6,772 nucleotides of DNA from JANNRW01 sp031401815 (GTDB taxonomy: Bacteria > Desulfobacterota > Desulfuromonadia > Geobacterales > DSM-12255): NCBI GenBank assembly GCA_031401815.1, contig JANNRW010000175.1, positions 1 through 6,772 of the forward strand. The letters run 5' to 3'. The stretch's first letter is position 1. Each line of letters begins with the position of its first letter. The notes below the pieces were generated by a model. The model had not been told where the DNA came from and ran no database searches. It worked only from the letters and a program-made list of their open reading frames with translations. Of this stretch, positions 5,917-6,772 are shown in pieces. Position numbers and translations under genes: made by a program.

Positions 5917-6351
5917 TTATGGACGACCTGCCATTTTCACAGCATCTCCCCAAACGAGAAGGTCAAGACCGGGAATATCAGCGAAATCCTTGCGGTTGTG
6001 GGTCAGGAAACGGTAGCCATGTTGTATCGCCTGACTGGCAAGCCAGAGATCCTGAACACGATGGTCATACTGCGAACCGGTTTTCCTGATCTGAGCTGCA
6101 ATGTCTCCAAAAATTTCGCCGGTGGCATCATCAATTATGAGACGAGGCTTCTTCTTCAATCGGGCAAGGGACGCCAGGCGTTTCTGGCGAATATCAGATG
6201 TTTTGGCGCTTTCCGCGCCGAACTTCATCTCGGCGATGGTAACCGGCGAAACGTACACCGGTTCAGCGCCGGTGATACCGGCTACATCCGCCGGAGCCAG
6301 GGTGCCCCTCTCGACGTCAATCCAGATGCAGGTGTCGATCAGGAAGCCCAT
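5917..6351 (-). CDS. vapC: VapC-like PIN-domain ribonuclease toxin
   Basis: This 144-residue PIN-domain protein is probably a Mg2+-dependent RNase; VapC toxins typically cut tRNA or rRNA. The acidic metal site is complete: D6 in FLIDTCIWID, E41 in TIAEMKFG, D101 in QDLWLASQAI, and the fourth position near N119/D122 in LTHNRKDFADIPGL. The length and spacing are those of a full-size VapC of the FitB type. The ATG at 6351 lies within the antitoxin gene (13-base overlap), with only a modest GAGG about ten bases upstream, so translation should depend on the antitoxin. It is the second gene of the operon driven from 6637-6665. The gene ends cleanly in TAA, and I see no strong terminator behind it. 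The cellular target cannot be predicted. Confidence 0.92.
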   Translation of the reverse strand: MGFLIDTCIWIDVERGTLAPADVAGITGAEPVYVSPVTIAEMKFGAESAKTSDIRQKRLASLARLKKKPRLIIDDATGEIFGDIAAQIRKTGSQYDHRVQDLWLASQAIQHGYRFLTHNRKDFADIPGLDLLVWGDAVKMAGRP

Positions 6352-6605
6352 GGATCACGTACCTCATCCTTAAGCCCGCGTTCGGTCCGCCGTGAATCTT
6401 CAAGCCAGTCAACAGCAGCATCTTCAGGCAAAGTACGGTAAATGTCAGCCATTGCCTCAAGCGCTGTCATGGTGGCCGGGCCTGGAATGATCCTCGCCAC
6501 CTCGTGGTTGTTTCGGACAATGATAAGCTCTTCATGCCTGAACTCAACCTTGTCGAGCATGACACGAAAGTTGCGGGACAGCTCAGTAGCCGTGACAGTC
6601 TGCAT
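6339..6605 (-). CDS. Phd/YefM-family antitoxin of the PIN toxin
   Basis: This is an 88-residue antitoxin. Residues 2-40 (TVTATELSRNF at 3-13, then the strand pair ELIIVRNNHEVARIIP at 26-41) form the Phd/YefM DNA-binding dimer fold. The charged C-terminal half, about 45-88, would be unstructured alone and wrap the toxin. These proteins neutralise the toxin and repress their own promoter, often with the toxin as co-repressor. The ATG at 6605 has AAGGAGA five bases upstream (6611-6617). The end overlaps the VapC-like gene by 13 bases. Phd/YefM paired with a PIN toxin is a known combination, although many VapB proteins have AbrB or RHH folds instead. Confidence 0.9.
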   Translation of the reverse strand: MQTVTATELSRNFRVMLDKVEFRHEELIIVRNNHEVARIIPGPATMTALEAMADIYRTLPEDAAVDWLEDSRRTERGLKDEVRDPWAS

Positions 6606-6615
6606 AAATTTCTCC

Positions 6616-6636
6616 TTAATCAGATAATCTGATTAA
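6616..6636. promoter_or_regulatory. Operator palindrome 1 of the Phd-VapC operon
   Basis: TTAATCAGAT-A-ATCTGATTAA is a perfect 21-base palindrome (ten-base arms, one central base). It lies between the -10 element and the start codon, covers the predicted transcription start near 6630 and touches the first bases of the AAGGAGA ribosome binding site. It shares the core ATCAGATWATCTGAT with palindrome 2, so both are probably bound by the same antitoxin complex. Confidence 0.72.
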
Positions 6637-6665
6637 ATCATACAATCAGATTATCTGATAGTCAA
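6637..6665 (-). promoter_or_regulatory. Strong sigma-70-type promoter of the Phd-VapC operon
   Basis: Minus-strand TTGACT (6660-6665, five of six) and TATGAT (6637-6642, five of six) are separated by an ideal 17 bases. Transcription would start near 6630, about 25 bases before the antitoxin ATG. This is the best promoter match in the window. The spacer consists almost entirely of operator palindrome 2, so a repressor bound there would directly block RNA polymerase. Confidence 0.72.
6645..6659. promoter_or_regulatory. Operator palindrome 2 of the Phd-VapC operon
   Basis: ATCAGAT-T-ATCTGAT is a perfect 15-base palindrome filling the -35/-10 spacer. Its centre is 26 bases from that of palindrome 1. 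Including one flanking base, the 16-mer AATCAGATWATCTGAT is repeated with only the central A/T differing. Two sites on roughly the same helix face fit cooperative binding by two antitoxin dimers. Confidence 0.72.
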
Positions 6666-6670
6666 GGAAT

Positions 6671-6721
6671 CATTTTCAGCATAGTAAGTCCACAAAAAAG
6701 AGACTTACTATGGTGAATATG
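6671..6721. repeat. Long imperfect inverted repeat upstream of the Phd-VapC promoter
   Basis: The arms 6671-6690 and 6702-6721 are complementary at 18 of 20 positions; the inner 11 (CATAGTAAGTC / GACTTACTATG) are perfect. The 11-base loop is CACAAAAAAGA. The mismatches are G opposite G (6679/6713) and T opposite T (6674/6718). It is not followed by a T tract on the minus strand. On the plus strand CTCTTTTTG follows at once, but no plus-strand gene precedes it. It could be a terminator for a gene beyond the window edge, or a small repeat element. Confidence 0.6.
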
Positions 6722-6740
6722 CTCTTTTTGAAGGTAACTG

Positions 6741-6772
6741 CTCAGGAGTCAGTGGTCAGTATTCAGTCGTCA
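6741..6772. repeat. Degenerate 7-bp tandem repeat (GTCAGTN), cut by window edge
   Basis: Reading in sevens gives CTCAGGA, GTCAGTG, GTCAGTA, TTCAGTC and GTCA, with TCA always in the same phase and TCAGT in three consecutive full units. The array runs off the right edge, so its length and what follows are unknown. Such heptamer tracts are typical of dispersed intergenic repeats. No coding sequence is visible in 6606-6772. Confidence 0.55.

Noticed and set aside
5889..6441. Plus-strand open frames opposite the VapC-like gene (up to 147 codons)
   Set aside because: They are antisense to a well-supported PIN toxin with complete catalytic residues, have no recognisable domain and no ribosome binding site I could identify.
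1..6772. CRISPR array, tRNA/rRNA genes, transposase or integrase genes
   Set aside because: No spaced direct repeats of CRISPR size, no tRNA-like cloverleaf and no transposase or recombinase motifs were seen on either strand.

Overview
The window is a compact stretch of bacterial chromosome of roughly even GC content, and every gene I can support lies on the minus strand, so the genes are read from right to left. The thymidylate kinase, the NtrY-type sensor kinase, the ABC1/AarF protein and the small phasin-like helical protein together suggest a green sulfur bacterium (Chlorobiota) or a similar anaerobic Gram-negative. That assignment rests on my memory of protein style and is moderate to weak; no rRNA or clade-specific marker is present.

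Right part (about 5180-6772): two toxin-antitoxin modules sit in tandem. The first gene pair is a Phd/YefM-type antitoxin followed by a VapC-like PIN-domain toxin, overlapping by 13 bases. The second is a ribbon-helix-helix antitoxin followed by a MazF/PemK-type toxin, overlapping by 16 bases. Each pair has its own recognisable promoter with TATGAT as the -10 element and its own palindromic operator-like sites. The PIN module is the clearest: TTGACT, a 17-base spacer and TATGAT, with two nearly identical palindromes 26 bp apart, one filling the spacer and one covering the predicted transcription start. Upstream of it are a long imperfect inverted repeat (6671-6721) and a degenerate 7-bp tandem repeat running off the window edge. 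Between the two modules is a short 8-bp tandem repeat (ACACAGAG).

Left and middle part (1-5061): this looks like a housekeeping cluster. A 100-residue phasin-like coiled-coil protein is followed three bases later, in the same reading frame, by a 560-residue UbiB/AarF/ABC1 atypical kinase with two C-terminal membrane helices. Forty bases further on is a membrane-bound NtrY-like histidine kinase. After an 80-bp gap holding a plausible sigma-70 promoter come tmk and, overlapping it by one base, the first codons of holB (DNA polymerase III delta prime), cut by the window edge.

The most interesting points are the in-frame TGA-CCT-GTG junction between the phasin-like gene and the AarF gene, with a perfect hairpin over the stop codon; the pairing of a phasin-like helical protein with an ABC1 kinase, reminiscent of UbiB and its accessory factors; the exact operator/promoter geometry of the PIN module; and the long inverted repeat next to it. 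I see no clear undescribed defence system, CRISPR array, rRNA, tRNA or transposase gene.
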